Shown here one piece after another: positions 41,461 through 51,584 of a stretch of DNA of 56,129 nt. The stretch is from positions 1 to 56,129 of the forward strand of contig NZ_LMOV01000011.1 of assembly GCF_001424265.1 (NCBI RefSeq). Reading direction: 5' to 3'. Positions within the stretch are counted from its first letter, which is position 1, and each line of letters begins with the position of its first letter. The notes under the pieces are model-generated. The model was not told where the DNA came from. It saw only the letters and a list, made by a program, of their open reading frames with translations, and made no database searches. The DNA is from Acidovorax sp. Leaf160. Lineage in GTDB: Bacteria > Pseudomonadota > Gammaproteobacteria > Burkholderiales > Burkholderiaceae_C. A program made the translations under genes and the position numbers.

Positions 41461-42050
41461 TGACCCCGACGCCGCCGCCCCCGAAGGGCCCTCCCAGATT
41501 CGTGCCGACGCTCACCGAAGTGGTGCGGCTGGATCAGCCGGCGGTGCCGGAGGCTGTGCGGTCAGCGCCTGTGCCGGCGCCAACTCCGACGCCGACGCCA
41601 GCCTCCGCGCGTCCCACTGGCGCGGAGTCTCCCGCGGCATTGGCGGAGGATCGGCTTGCGCCGTCGGTGGAGGACCGGGTCCAGCGCTCTCCGTCCTTCG
41701 CCGCGCCTGTGACGCCAGCCTCGACCTGGGCGGCCAGCCCGCTTCCTGCGCCCGCCCCGGCACGGGCCATGGCACCCATGCCTGTGGAGACGCCGGCCCG
41801 GCCAGCGCAGGCGGCGGCGCCTGCCACGGCACTGCCTGCCGGCATCGAGGAATACATCGTCCACCGCGTGATGCAGCGGGTGGACGTGGTGCTGGACCAG
41901 CGCCTGCGCGAGGCGATCGCCACGGTGGTGCAGGAACAGACCCGCTCGATGGTGCCGCGCCTGCGCGAAGAGGTCGAGTCGGTGGTCCGCCACGCGGTGT
42001 ACGAGGCCGTGGCCGAAGAGCTCTCCGCGGACGGCTCCACGCCGCATTGA
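41460..42050 (+). CDS. Pro/Ala-rich protein with C-terminal helical domain (DUF2486-like position)
   Basis: 196 aa. Residues about 1-125 are low-complexity Pro/Ala/Thr/Ser. Residues about 127-190 (IEEYIVHRVMQRVDVVLDQR through RHAVYEAVAEEL) are an amphipathic, probably coiled-coil helix. It is translationally coupled to holC. The position after pepA-holC matches the uncharacterised DUF2486 proteins of Burkholderiales; that assignment is by context and composition. Confidence 0.75.
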   Translation: MTPTPPPPKGPPRFVPTLTEVVRLDQPAVPEAVRSAPVPAPTPTPTPASARPTGAESPAALAEDRLAPSVEDRVQRSPSFAAPVTPASTWAASPLPAPAPARAMAPMPVETPARPAQAAAPATALPAGIEEYIVHRVMQRVDVVLDQRLREAIATVVQEQTRSMVPRLREEVESVVRHAVYEAVAEELSADGSTPH

Positions 42051-42056
42051 GTTGAC

Positions 42057-42071
42057 AGGGTATTTCCCTGT
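42057..42071. promoter_or_regulatory. Operator-like palindrome in the livK promoter region
   Basis: CAGGG-TATTT-CCCTG is a perfect 5-bp inverted repeat overlapping a perfect TTGACA (42053-42058). Its right half begins a direct repeat: TTCCCTGTGAT (42065-42075) and TTCCCTAGTGAT (42096-42107), about three helical turns apart. A TATGTT at about 42125 could be a -10. Binding protein unknown. Confidence 0.4.
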
Positions 42072-42187
42072 GATTTCGGACGCTCCTGCGCGTGTTCCCT
42101 AGTGATCTGGCCCGTAAATTGCGATATGTTCGCCTGCGTTGGGACACAACCAAATTTCTCAGCGCCTACCCCTTAATGGAGATCCAT

Positions 42188-43315
42188 ATGCAATTGAAGT
42201 TGAAACTGACCGTCGCCGCTGCTATCGCTGCGGTCGCTGGAATGGCCACCGCCCAAGAAGTGGTGAAAATTGGCCACGTCGGCCCGGTTTCTGGTGCTCA
42301 GGCCCACTATGGCAAAGACAACGAAAACGGCGCTCGCATGGCCGTCGAGGAACTGAATGCCCAGGGCGTGACCATCGGTGGCAAGAAGGTCAAGTTTGAA
42401 CTCCAGGCGGAAGACGATGCGGCTGATCCGAAGCAGGGCACGGCCGCTGCGCAGAAGCTGTGCGACGCCAAGGTCGCTGGCGTGGTGGGTCACCTGAATT
42501 CGGGCACCACCATCCCCGCATCGAAGGTGTACAACGACTGCGGCATTCCGCACGTCACCGGCGCGGCCACCAACCCCAACCTGACCAAGCCTGGCTACAA
42601 GACCACCTTCCGCATCATCGCCAACGACAACGCGCTGGGTGCAGGCCTGGCTGCCTACGCTGCCGACACGCTGAAGCTCAAGAACGTGGCCATCATCGAC
42701 GACCGTACCGCCTACGGCCAGGGCGTCGCATCGGTGTTCAAGAAGATCGCCGCTGAAAAGGGCATCAAGGTCGTCGACGAGCAGTTCACCACCGACAAGG
42801 CCACCGACTTCATGGCCATCCTGACTGCCATCAAGGCCAAGAACCCCGATGGCGTGTTCTTCGGCGGCATGGACCCCCAGGCCGGCCCGATGCTGCGCCA
42901 GATGGAACAGCTGGGCATGGCCAACGTGAAGTACTTCGGCGGCGACGGCATCTGCACGGCCGAAATCGCCCGACTGGCTGCCGGCGCCAAGACGCTCGGC
43001 AACGTGGTTTGCGCCGAAGGCGGCGCCTCGCTGGCCAAGATGCCTGGCGGCACGGCCTGGAAGGCCAAGTACGACGCCAAGTACCCCAACCAGTTCCAGG
43101 TGTACAGCCCCTACACCTACGACGCCACCATGCTGCTGGTCGATGCCATGAAGCGTGCTGGTTCGTGGGATCCGAAGGTCTACATTCCTGAGCTGGCCAA
43201 GGCCAACTACAAGGGTGTGACCGCGAACATCGCCTTCGAACCCAACGGCGAAATGAAGAACCCCGCCATCACGCTGTACGTGTACAAGGACGGCAAGAAG
43301 ACCCCTCTGAACTGA
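42188..43315 (+). CDS. Branched-chain amino acid ABC transporter substrate-binding protein (orphan 2)
   Basis: 375 aa with signal peptide (MQLKLKLTVAAAIAAVAGMATAQ split after about residue 22) and mature start EVVKIGHVGPVSGAQAHYGK. It is collinear with the receptor at 19759 over its whole length, most residues being identical by eye. A 137-nt leader contains an operator-like palindrome, GGAG lies 6 nt before the ATG, and a strong terminator follows. Codon use in the first third is a little less GC-biased than its neighbours, as for highly expressed genes. No permease is adjacent. Confidence 0.93.
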   Translation: MQLKLKLTVAAAIAAVAGMATAQEVVKIGHVGPVSGAQAHYGKDNENGARMAVEELNAQGVTIGGKKVKFELQAEDDAADPKQGTAAAQKLCDAKVAGVVGHLNSGTTIPASKVYNDCGIPHVTGAATNPNLTKPGYKTTFRIIANDNALGAGLAAYAADTLKLKNVAIIDDRTAYGQGVASVFKKIAAEKGIKVVDEQFTTDKATDFMAILTAIKAKNPDGVFFGGMDPQAGPMLRQMEQLGMANVKYFGGDGICTAEIARLAAGAKTLGNVVCAEGGASLAKMPGGTAWKAKYDAKYPNQFQVYSPYTYDATMLLVDAMKRAGSWDPKVYIPELAKANYKGVTANIAFEPNGEMKNPAITLYVYKDGKKTPLN

Positions 43316-43353
43316 TGGGCGAGCAGCGCCGGTCGTTGACCGGCCGCTGATGC

Positions 43354-43388
43354 AACCCGGCCGGACGGCACGTCCCGCCGGGTTTTTT
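43354..43388 (+). terminator. Intrinsic terminator after the second livK-like gene
   Basis: Stem AACCCGGC (43354-43361) with GCCGGGTT (43377-43384), continued by T residues to 43388. It lies 39 nt past the stop. Confidence 0.9.
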
Positions 43389-43520
43389 CATTGGGCGAGC
43401 CACGCCGCGAAGACGGGGCGGCCCCGGACATGGAGCAACAGCCTGTCGGGGTGTGCCCGATGCGCCCGACGTGCCCGACGCGCATGATGCGGTCGAGCCA
43501 CCCGCCAGTGGCCTGAAACG

Positions 43521-43545
43521 AAAAAAGCGGCCGATGGCCGCTTTT
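43521..43545 (-). terminator. Intrinsic terminator of the ppiC operon
   Basis: Perfect 10-bp stem (43523-43532 with 43536-43545, loop GAT) followed on the minus strand by a T run. It lies 55 nt downstream of the foldase stop codon. The sequence is nearly symmetric, so it may act in both directions. Confidence 0.85.
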
Positions 43546-43599
43546 GATGAGGAGGAGCGCCGCCGCCGCGATGGGCGGTGGGCAGGCCCGGGCGATTGA

Positions 43600-44385
43600 T
43601 TACTCGACCTTGGCCTTGGTGCGCAGCTCTTCCTGGAACTTCATCAGCTTCTGCTGCTGCATCTGCTGAGCGATCTGTGGCTTCACTTCTTCCAGCTTCG
43701 GCAGCTGTGCTTCGCGAACGTCGTCCAGGCGGATGACGTGCCAGCCGAACTGGCTCTTCACCGGCGTCTGCGTCATCTGGCCCTTGTTCAGCTTGATGAG
43801 GGCTTCGGTGAATTCAGGAACGTAGGTGCTGGCGTTGGCCCAGTCCAGGTCGCCGCCGCGGGCGCCGGATCCAGGGTCCTTCGACTGCTTCTTGGCGATG
43901 TCGCCGAACTTAGCCCCCTTCTTGATGGAAGCGATGATGGCCTTGGCCTCATCTTCCTTCTCCACCAGGATATGGCTGGCCTTGTATTCCTTACCGGTGT
44001 TGGCGGCGACGTACTTGTCGTACTCGGCCTTGATCTCGGCGTCGGTGACGGGATTGTTCTTCTGGAAGTCTTCGAACAGCTGACGGATCAGGATGGTCTG
44101 GCGGGCGATTTCCATGTTCGCCTTGAAGTCGGGAGAGCCTTCCAGGCCGCGCTTTTGCGCTTCCTGCATGAAGATCTCGCGGGCGATGACTTCTTCCTTG
44201 ATCTGGCCTTCGACTTCGGGCGTCACGGGACGTCCCGAGCGCTCAACCTGCTGCCTCAGCGCGTCGGCACGTTCCTTGGGAACGGCCTTGCCGTTCACGA
44301 CGGCGATGTTTTGCGCAGAGACCGGCAGAACCACGGTGCCCAGCAGAGCTGCGGCCACGAGGCCTGACAAGAGCTTTTTCTTCAT
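43600..44385 (-). CDS. Periplasmic PpiC-type peptidyl-prolyl isomerase
   Basis: 261 aa. Signal peptide MKKKLLSGLVAAALLGTVVL with cleavage after VSA; no lipobox Cys. An N-terminal SurA/PrsA-like chaperone region (about 30-130) precedes one parvulin domain (about 133-230): YKASHILVEKEDEAKAI, DIAKKQSKDPGSGARGGDL, VPEFTEALIKLNKGQMT, QFGWHVIRLDDV. It should help fold outer-membrane proteins. ATG 44385 is chosen; ATG 44391 two codons upstream has its GGA too close. It is the last gene of the selO-msrB-yciB-bolA-ppiC run. Confidence 0.92.
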   Translation of the reverse strand: MKKKLLSGLVAAALLGTVVLPVSAQNIAVVNGKAVPKERADALRQQVERSGRPVTPEVEGQIKEEVIAREIFMQEAQKRGLEGSPDFKANMEIARQTILIRQLFEDFQKNNPVTDAEIKAEYDKYVAANTGKEYKASHILVEKEDEAKAIIASIKKGAKFGDIAKKQSKDPGSGARGGDLDWANASTYVPEFTEALIKLNKGQMTQTPVKSQFGWHVIRLDDVREAQLPKLEEVKPQIAQQMQQQKLMKFQEELRTKAKVE

Positions 44386-44449
44386 TCGCATATCCACAAA
44401 AAGGAAGTTGGTCGCGGCGCGGAAGGCCGCCAGCCCGACAAGGGGCAGA

Positions 44450-44746
44450 TCAGACGATTTCAATGGCGATGGCGTGGGCGCCCTGGTCAATGAAAAGCCG
44501 CAGCGCATCATACACAAGGCGGTGCTGCGCCACCCGTGTACGTCCCGTAAAGAAAGGTGACGCGATGCGCACGCGGAAATGGGTGCCGAAGCCGGTGCCG
44601 TTGGCCCCGACATGGCCCGCATGGGCGGCGCTTTCGTCCAGCACTTCCAGGTGGGTCGGGGTCAATGCCTCCGCAAGGCGGGCCTGCATGGCCGCTGCGG
44701 TGACGGGCGGCATGTCGTGCGGCATGGCGGGCGTGGGGTCGCTCAT
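44450..44746 (-). CDS. bolA: BolA family protein
   Basis: 98 aa. The BolA fold is recognisable from [49 protein letters not shown] and HAIAIEIV, including the conserved His that binds Fe-S with monothiol glutaredoxin (H73-region AQHRLVY). ATGA overlap with yciB upstream (44743-44746). Confidence 0.92.
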   Translation of the reverse strand: MSDPTPAMPHDMPPVTAAAMQARLAEALTPTHLEVLDESAAHAGHVGANGTGFGTHFRVRIASPFFTGRTRVAQHRLVYDALRLFIDQGAHAIAIEIV

Positions 44747-45342
44747 GGCTGCGCGTCCTTCGGGGCGGCCGCCACGCTGCGGGATGCGTCGGGCCCGCCC
44801 GGGGTCTCGCTCTCGCCTTCCTTCAGGAACCGGCTGATGTAGAACGCCTGCGCCACGACGAAGACCACCATCAGGCCCATGCCGCCAAAGAGCTTGAAGT
44901 TGACCCAGGTGTCGGTGTCGAAGGTATAGGCCACCCACAGGTTGATCAGCCCCATGGCCGCGAAGAAGCCGGCCCAGCTCCATTGCAGCGTGCGCCATGC
45001 CGCGTCGGGCAGCTGCATCTGGGCACCCATCACGGAGCGGATGAGGTTCTTGCGGAAGATCAGCTGGCCGAGGATCAACGCCGCGCCCATCAGCCAGTAC
45101 AGCACCGTCGGCTTCCACTTGATGAAGGTCTCGCTGTGAGACAGCAGCGTGGCGCCGCCGAACACCACGATCACCCCCAGGCTCACCCATTGCATGGGTT
45201 CGACCTTGCCGTGGCGGATGCGCAGGTAGGCGATCTGCACCACCGACGAGGCGATGGTCACGGCCGTGGCCGTGAAGATGCCCCACACCTTGAAGGCCAC
45301 GAAGAACAGGATGATGGGGAAGAAGTCGATCAGCAGTTTCAT
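44743..45342 (-). CDS. yciB: Inner membrane septation-type protein YciB/IspZ
   Basis: 199 aa. [18 protein letters not shown] and the helices ending in [30 protein letters not shown] and [13 protein letters not shown] are typical of YciB, a multi-span membrane protein tied to cell-envelope and septum formation. The terminal 20 residues are a soluble Ala/Pro tail. It is directly coupled to bolA. Confidence 0.94.
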   Translation of the reverse strand: MKLLIDFFPIILFFVAFKVWGIFTATAVTIASSVVQIAYLRIRHGKVEPMQWVSLGVIVVFGGATLLSHSETFIKWKPTVLYWLMGAALILGQLIFRKNLIRSVMGAQMQLPDAAWRTLQWSWAGFFAAMGLINLWVAYTFDTDTWVNFKLFGGMGLMVVFVVAQAFYISRFLKEGESETPGGPDASRSVAAAPKDAQP

Positions 45343-45409
45343 GAAAGGCGGAGGCGAAGGTTCGGTGCCGGGGCGTGAAGGCCTGCCGGTGCGCGCTGCG
45401 GTGGGGCCC

Positions 45410-45826
45410 TCAGCGAGCCTCGGGCGGCTCGAAGTCGAGCGACGCCGAGTTCATGCAGTAGCGCAGGCCGGTGGGCGCCGGGCCGTCTTCGAAGACATGG
45501 CCCAGGTGCGCCCCGCATTGTGCACAAACGGTTTCGGTGCGAACCATGCCATGGCTGCGGTCCACGATTTCCTCGATGGCACCCGGCACGGCCTGCGAAA
45601 AGCTGGGCCAGCCGCAGCCGGCGTCAAACTTGGTGTCCGAGTCGAACAGCTTGGCGCCGCAGCACACGCAGTGGTAGCTGCCGTCGGCCCAGTGCGCTTC
45701 GTACTTGCCGGTGAAGGGCCGCTCGGTCGCCGCGTGGCGGGTGACCTGGTAGGCGGCGGGCTCTGCGCCCTTGTCTTTCAGCAGGGCTTGCCATTCGGCA
45801 TCTGTTTTTTCGACGGAGAAGGTCAT
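45410..45826 (-). CDS. msrB: Peptide-methionine (R)-S-oxide reductase
   Basis: 138 aa cytosolic MsrB. Zinc ligands C53/C56 and C101/C104 ([21 protein letters not shown]), GCGWPSF with C71 as possible resolving Cys, and catalytic C124 in RYCMNSASL. It repairs Met-R-sulfoxide. Its ATG overlaps the selO stop (ATGA, 45823-45826). Confidence 0.96.
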   Translation of the reverse strand: MTFSVEKTDAEWQALLKDKGAEPAAYQVTRHAATERPFTGKYEAHWADGSYHCVCCGAKLFDSDTKFDAGCGWPSFSQAVPGAIEEIVDRSHGMVRTETVCAQCGAHLGHVFEDGPAPTGLRYCMNSASLDFEPPEAR

Positions 45827-47337
45827 GATGAGCAGCTGATCTCGATGGTGGATGCCCAGTCGGGCGGGAAGTCGGCCCAGTGGGCGTCTTGGCCGGCGTG
45901 TTCCTCAAATGGGCGCTCCAACAGGGACTGCAAGGTGTGCAGCACCGTGAAGTCGCCCCGTGTGGCGGCGCGGATGGCCTCTTCGCCCAGGTGGTTGCGC
46001 AGCACGAACTTGGGGTTGGCCTTCAGCATCAGGTCGGCCGCAAGGGCTTGATCCGTAGGGTCCGAGCGCTCCTTGAAAGATAGCAGCCAGCGCTTCCATC
46101 CATCGCGGTCGAGGAACAGATCGCCCGCGGCTTCGTAGTCGCCTGAGGCGCGCGCCTGCGAGAGCCGCCGCCAGAAGATGGTCCAGTCCACGCCGCCCTG
46201 GGCCAGCAGCTGCAGCAGCGCGTCGACGAGGGCGCCGTCGCTCTGGTCGGCATCCGTGCCGGGGCCGGGCTGGAGCAGGCCCAGCTTGTCGCGCATGCGG
46301 GCGAGGAACCGGGCCGGGAAAACGGTTTTGTACGACTCCAGTGCGGCCTGGGCATGCGCCGTGTCGCCGATGAGGGGCATCAGCGCCTGGCCGAGACAAA
46401 AGAGATTCCAGTAAGCCACGTTGGGCTGCCGGTTGAACGCGTAACGGCCCTGGTGGTCGCTGTGGTTGCAGATATGGCCCGGCACGAACGCGTCGAGGAA
46501 CTGGAAGGGGCCGTAGTCGATGGTCAACCCCAGGATGCTCATGTTGTCGGTGTTCATCACGCCGTGGCAGAAACCCACGGCCTGCCACTGCGCCAGCAGG
46601 GCGGCCGTGCGTTCGCTCACTGCCTGCAGCAGGGCCGCATAGGCATTGCCGCCCAGGTGGGCCGTGGCCTCGGCGCTGCGGCATTCGGGGTAGTAGCGGT
46701 CGATGACGTAATCCGCCAGCTGCTGCAGTTCGGCCTGCCGGCCGCTCGAAGCGAAATGCTCGAAATGCCCGAACCGGATGAAGCTGGGCGCCAACCGGGT
46801 GACGACCGCTGCCGTTTCCGCTTCCTCCCGGTACACGGGGGCGGGGGAGCCGGTCAGGCTGAGCGCCCGGGTCGTGGGCACGCCCAGCGCATGCATGGCC
46901 TCGCTGCAGAGGAACTCGCGGATCGACGAGCGCAGCACCGCACGGCCGTCGCCACCGCGGGAATAGGGCGTGCGCCCGGCGCCCTTGAGCTGCACTTCGA
47001 TGCCGGCATCGGTCTCACCCAGCAGGATGGCGCGCCCGTCACCCAGCTGCCCCGCCCACACCCCGAACTGATGGCCGCTGTACACCGACGCCAGCGGCCG
47101 CATGCCCGCAAGGGTGGCATTGCCGCTCAGCACCTGCAGTGCGGCTTCGGACCGCAGCCAGGGCGGCGAGACACCCAGCCACCGGGCGGCGCTCTCGCTC
47201 GTGGCGACCAGGTAGGTCGCCGGCAGCGGCGTGGGCTGCAACTCGGTGAAGAAGGCGGAGCCGAGGGCGGCGAACCCGTTGTGCCAGCGCAGGCCGGACG
47301 AGGGCGCGGCCTCTGCGATCGTGGGATGGGAAGGCAT
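45823..47337 (-). CDS. selO: Protein adenylyltransferase SelO (YdiU)
   Basis: 504 aa from ATG 47337; the frame continues to GTG 47355. SelO is a pseudokinase-fold enzyme that AMPylates proteins such as glutaredoxin. Motifs: [39 protein letters not shown] (nucleotide site), [23 protein letters not shown] split around the catalytic Asp. The protein ends ISCSS, retaining the conserved C-terminal Cys that is selenocysteine in animal SelO. Coupled to msrB. Confidence 0.95.
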   Translation of the reverse strand: MPSHPTIAEAAPSSGLRWHNGFAALGSAFFTELQPTPLPATYLVATSESAARWLGVSPPWLRSEAALQVLSGNATLAGMRPLASVYSGHQFGVWAGQLGDGRAILLGETDAGIEVQLKGAGRTPYSRGGDGRAVLRSSIREFLCSEAMHALGVPTTRALSLTGSPAPVYREEAETAAVVTRLAPSFIRFGHFEHFASSGRQAELQQLADYVIDRYYPECRSAEATAHLGGNAYAALLQAVSERTAALLAQWQAVGFCHGVMNTDNMSILGLTIDYGPFQFLDAFVPGHICNHSDHQGRYAFNRQPNVAYWNLFCLGQALMPLIGDTAHAQAALESYKTVFPARFLARMRDKLGLLQPGPGTDADQSDGALVDALLQLLAQGGVDWTIFWRRLSQARASGDYEAAGDLFLDRDGWKRWLLSFKERSDPTDQALAADLMLKANPKFVLRNHLGEEAIRAATRGDFTVLHTLQSLLERPFEEHAGQDAHWADFPPDWASTIEISCSS

Positions 47338-47523
47338 CGGCGGATTGTCTCGCACGGGCGATCTCCAGACGGTGGCAGGGACTTCGGGCGGCCGGTTTGT
47401 CCGCTGCGCGACAGCCGCCGCACCAGCCCTTGCACGGCTCGGGCTATCACCGAGAGAAAGCAGTTAGGCGCACGGTAGGATGCTCCGGTCACAACGATCC
47501 ACTTCATCCAAGGAGACATGTAC

Positions 47524-49167
<1,644 letters not shown>

Positions 49168-49178
49168 CCGCGCGCACG

Positions 49179-49212
49179 GCCCGTAGTCGCTTGGGCGATA
49201 GCGGCTACGGGC
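49179..49212. other. Strong hairpin between the acyl-CoA ligase and livK
   Basis: GCCCGTAGTCGC (49179-49190) pairs with GCGGCTACGGGC (49201-49212), a 12-bp stem with one G-T and a 10-nt loop. No T run follows on either strand, so it is not a typical terminator; it may be an mRNA processing or protein-binding structure. Confidence 0.55.
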
Positions 49213-49292
49213 ATTCCCTGAAACGAACCGTGGTCCTTGCCGATACGCTGCAACGTGTTGGCAACGAGATGACCTTACAAAGGAGACAGACC

Positions 49293-50528
49293 ATGGGTTT
49301 CGCTATCAGATCAATAGCAGCATCCGTCCTTTTGGTGAGCGCTGGCGGCGCATTCGCCCAGAAGGGCGAAACCGTCAAGATCGCCTGGCTGGACCCACTG
49401 TCCGGCCTGATGGCGGCGGTCGGCACCAACCAGCTGAAGAGCTTCCAGTTCATCGCCGACGAGTTCAGCAAGAAGAACGCCTCGGGCGTGAAGTTCGAGA
49501 TCATCGGCATCGACAACAAGCTGAGCCCACAGGAAACCACCAGCGCGCTGCGCTCCGCGATGGACCAGGGCGCACGCTACGTGGTGCAGGGCAACGGCTC
49601 CGGCCCGGCGCTGGCCATCATGGACGCCCTGGAAAAGCACAACGCCCGCAACCCCGGCAAGGAAGTCGTCTTCCTGAACTATGCCGCGGTGGACCCGGAC
49701 CTCACCAACAGCAAGTGCAGCTACTGGCACTTCCGCCTCGATGCCGACACGTCGATGAAGATGGAAGCGATGACCACCTTCATCAAGGACGTGCCCGAGG
49801 TGAAGAAGGTCTACCTGATCAACCAGAACTACTCGCACGGCCAGCAGGTTGCGAAGTACGCCAAGGAGAACCTGGCGCGCAAGCGGCCCGACGTCCAGAT
49901 CGTGGGCGACGACCTGCACCCGCTGGCGCAGGTGCGCGACTTCGCGCCCTACATCGCCAAGATCAAGCAGTCGGGCGCCGACACCGTGATCACCGGCAAC
50001 TGGGGTTCCGATCTGGCGCTGCTCATCAAGGCCGCCAACGATGCGGGCCTGAACAACGTCAACTTCTACACCTACTACGGCGGCGTGACCGGCAGCCCCA
50101 CGGCCATGGGCGCGGCGTCCGCCAACCGGGTGTACATGGTGTCGTACAACCACCTGAACCTGCCGGGCGACATCGGCCGCATCGTCAAGGACTACAAGGC
50201 CAAGTTCAACGACGACATGTACACAGGCGCCGTCTACCACGCCTTCGCCATCCTGGACAACAGCTTCGTCAAGGCCAAGTCCACCGACCCCGTCAAGGTG
50301 GCGGCGGTGATGGAAGGCATGAAGTTCAACAGCTTCAATGGCGAGGTCGAGATGCGCAAGAGCGACCACCAGCTGCAGCAGGGCCTCTTCGTGTCGAAGT
50401 GGGAGAAGGCCGGCGGCAAGTACCCGAACGATGCGGAGAACACCGGCTACACCTTCGTTCCGGTGAAGTACTACGAGCCCTACGTCGCCAGCACGCCCAC
50501 CTCGTGCCAGATGAAGCGGCCATCCTGA
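49293..50528 (+). CDS. ABC transporter substrate-binding protein of the LivK type (liv operon)
   Basis: 411-aa periplasmic receptor, first gene of a complete Liv-type system. AAAGGAG (49279-49285) is 7 nt before ATG 49293, fixing the start. Signal peptide MGFAIRSIAASVLLVSAGGA, cleaved near FAQ. The mature part (KIAWLDPLSGLMAAVGTNQL, YVVQGNGSGPALAIMDALEK, YLINQNYSHGQQVAKYAKEN) differs strongly from the two orphan LivK proteins, so its ligand may not be a branched-chain amino acid. Codons 3-18 coincide with dispersed-element copy E. A terminator separates it from livH. Confidence 0.92.
   Translation: MGFAIRSIAASVLLVSAGGAFAQKGETVKIAWLDPLSGLMAAVGTNQLKSFQFIADEFSKKNASGVKFEIIGIDNKLSPQETTSALRSAMDQGARYVVQGNGSGPALAIMDALEKHNARNPGKEVVFLNYAAVDPDLTNSKCSYWHFRLDADTSMKMEAMTTFIKDVPEVKKVYLINQNYSHGQQVAKYAKENLARKRPDVQIVGDDLHPLAQVRDFAPYIAKIKQSGADTVITGNWGSDLALLIKAANDAGLNNVNFYTYYGGVTGSPTAMGAASANRVYMVSYNHLNLPGDIGRIVKDYKAKFNDDMYTGAVYHAFAILDNSFVKAKSTDPVKVAAVMEGMKFNSFNGEVEMRKSDHQLQQGLFVSKWEKAGGKYPNDAENTGYTFVPVKYYEPYVASTPTSCQMKRPS
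49302..49352 (+). repeat. Dispersed palindromic element, copy E (inside a signal peptide)
   Basis: GCTAT (49302-49306), 7 nt, ATAGC (49314-49318), 19 nt, AGCGC (49338-49342). The spacings equal those of copies A, C and D exactly, and GGTTT precedes as in A and D. It lies wholly within coding sequence, encoding about residues 4-18 of the binding-protein signal peptide. Confidence 0.55.
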
Positions 50529-50577
50529 TGCAGGTCAGGCGACCCGCCTGACACGAACACTGCGTTCAGCCATTCGG

Positions 50578-50604
50578 GGCCCGACTCGCTTCGGGCCTTT
50601 TTTT
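50578..50604 (+). terminator. Terminator between livK and livH
   Basis: Stem GGCCCGA (50578-50584) with TCGGGCC (50591-50597), followed by seven T (50598-50604). It sits inside the operon, 23 nt before livH, so it likely limits read-through and keeps receptor above permease. Confidence 0.88.
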
Positions 50605-50627
50605 CACCTCAGCCTCCGATCTCTCCG

Positions 50628-51581
50628 ATGAACCTTGAGTTTTTCGTCATCTCGTTGCTGAACGGCGTGAGCTACGGCTTGCTGCTGTTCATGTTGAGTT
50701 CGGGGCTGACGCTCATCTTCAGCATGATGGGCGTGCTCAACTTCGCCCACACCAGCTTCTACATGCTGGGGGCCTACCTGGCGTATTCGATCTCGGGCGT
50801 GATCGGCTTCTGGCCGGCGCTCGTGATCTCGCCGCTGCTGATCGGTGCCATGGGCGCAGCCTTCGAGCGCTTCGCGCTGCGGCGCGTGCACAAGTTCGGC
50901 CATGTGCCCGAGCTGCTGGTCACGTTCGGTCTCTCCTACCTCATCCTGGAGCTGGTGCAGCTCATCTGGGGCCGCTCCACGGTGCCCTATGCCTTGCCCA
51001 GCCAGCTGCAGGGGCCGCTGTTCACGCTCTACGGCACCCAGTTCCCCAAGTCGCGCTCCTTCATCATGCTGGTGGCGCTGCTGATGCTCGTGTCGGTGTG
51101 GCTGCTCCTCACCCGCACCCGCATCGGGCTGGTCATCCAGGCGGCGCTGAAGCATCCGGACATGGTCGAGGCGCTGGGCCACAACGTGCCGCGCGTGTTC
51201 ATGCTGGTGTTCGGCGGGGGCTGCGCTCTGGCGGGGCTGGCCGGCGTCATCGGCGGCAACACCTACATCACCGAGCCCGCCATGGCGGCGTCGGTCGGCT
51301 CCATCATTTTCGTCGTGGTGGTGGTCGGCGGCATGGGCTCGCTCGCGGGGGCGTTCATCGCCTCGCTGCTCATCGGCCTGGTGCAGACCTTCGCCGTCGC
51401 GCTCGACTACTCGCTGGTACATGCCTTCGCCCGCTTCGGCGTCCAGGTCACCGAGCAGACCTTCGGCTGGCCGGTGCTCAAGCTCACCATCTCGCAGATC
51501 GCTCCGATTCTTCCGTACCTCTTCCTGGTGCTGATCCTGATCTTCCGCCCCAAGGGCCTGCTGGGTACCCGGGAGGACTGA
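50628..51581 (+). CDS. livH: Branched-chain amino acid type ABC transporter permease LivH
   Basis: 317 aa, about eight hydrophobic segments. MNLEFFVISLLNGVSYGLLL, GVLNFAHTSFYMLGAYLA (LivH signature), the EAA-like loop ALKHPDMVEALGHNVPRVFM and the final PYLFLVLILIFRPKGLLG are diagnostic. One of two permeases in the Liv-type importer. livM follows after 3 nt. Confidence 0.94.
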   Translation: MNLEFFVISLLNGVSYGLLLFMLSSGLTLIFSMMGVLNFAHTSFYMLGAYLAYSISGVIGFWPALVISPLLIGAMGAAFERFALRRVHKFGHVPELLVTFGLSYLILELVQLIWGRSTVPYALPSQLQGPLFTLYGTQFPKSRSFIMLVALLMLVSVWLLLTRTRIGLVIQAALKHPDMVEALGHNVPRVFMLVFGGGCALAGLAGVIGGNTYITEPAMAASVGSIIFVVVVVGGMGSLAGAFIASLLIGLVQTFAVALDYSLVHAFARFGVQVTEQTFGWPVLKLTISQIAPILPYLFLVLILIFRPKGLLGTRED

Positions 51582-51584
51582 CGA

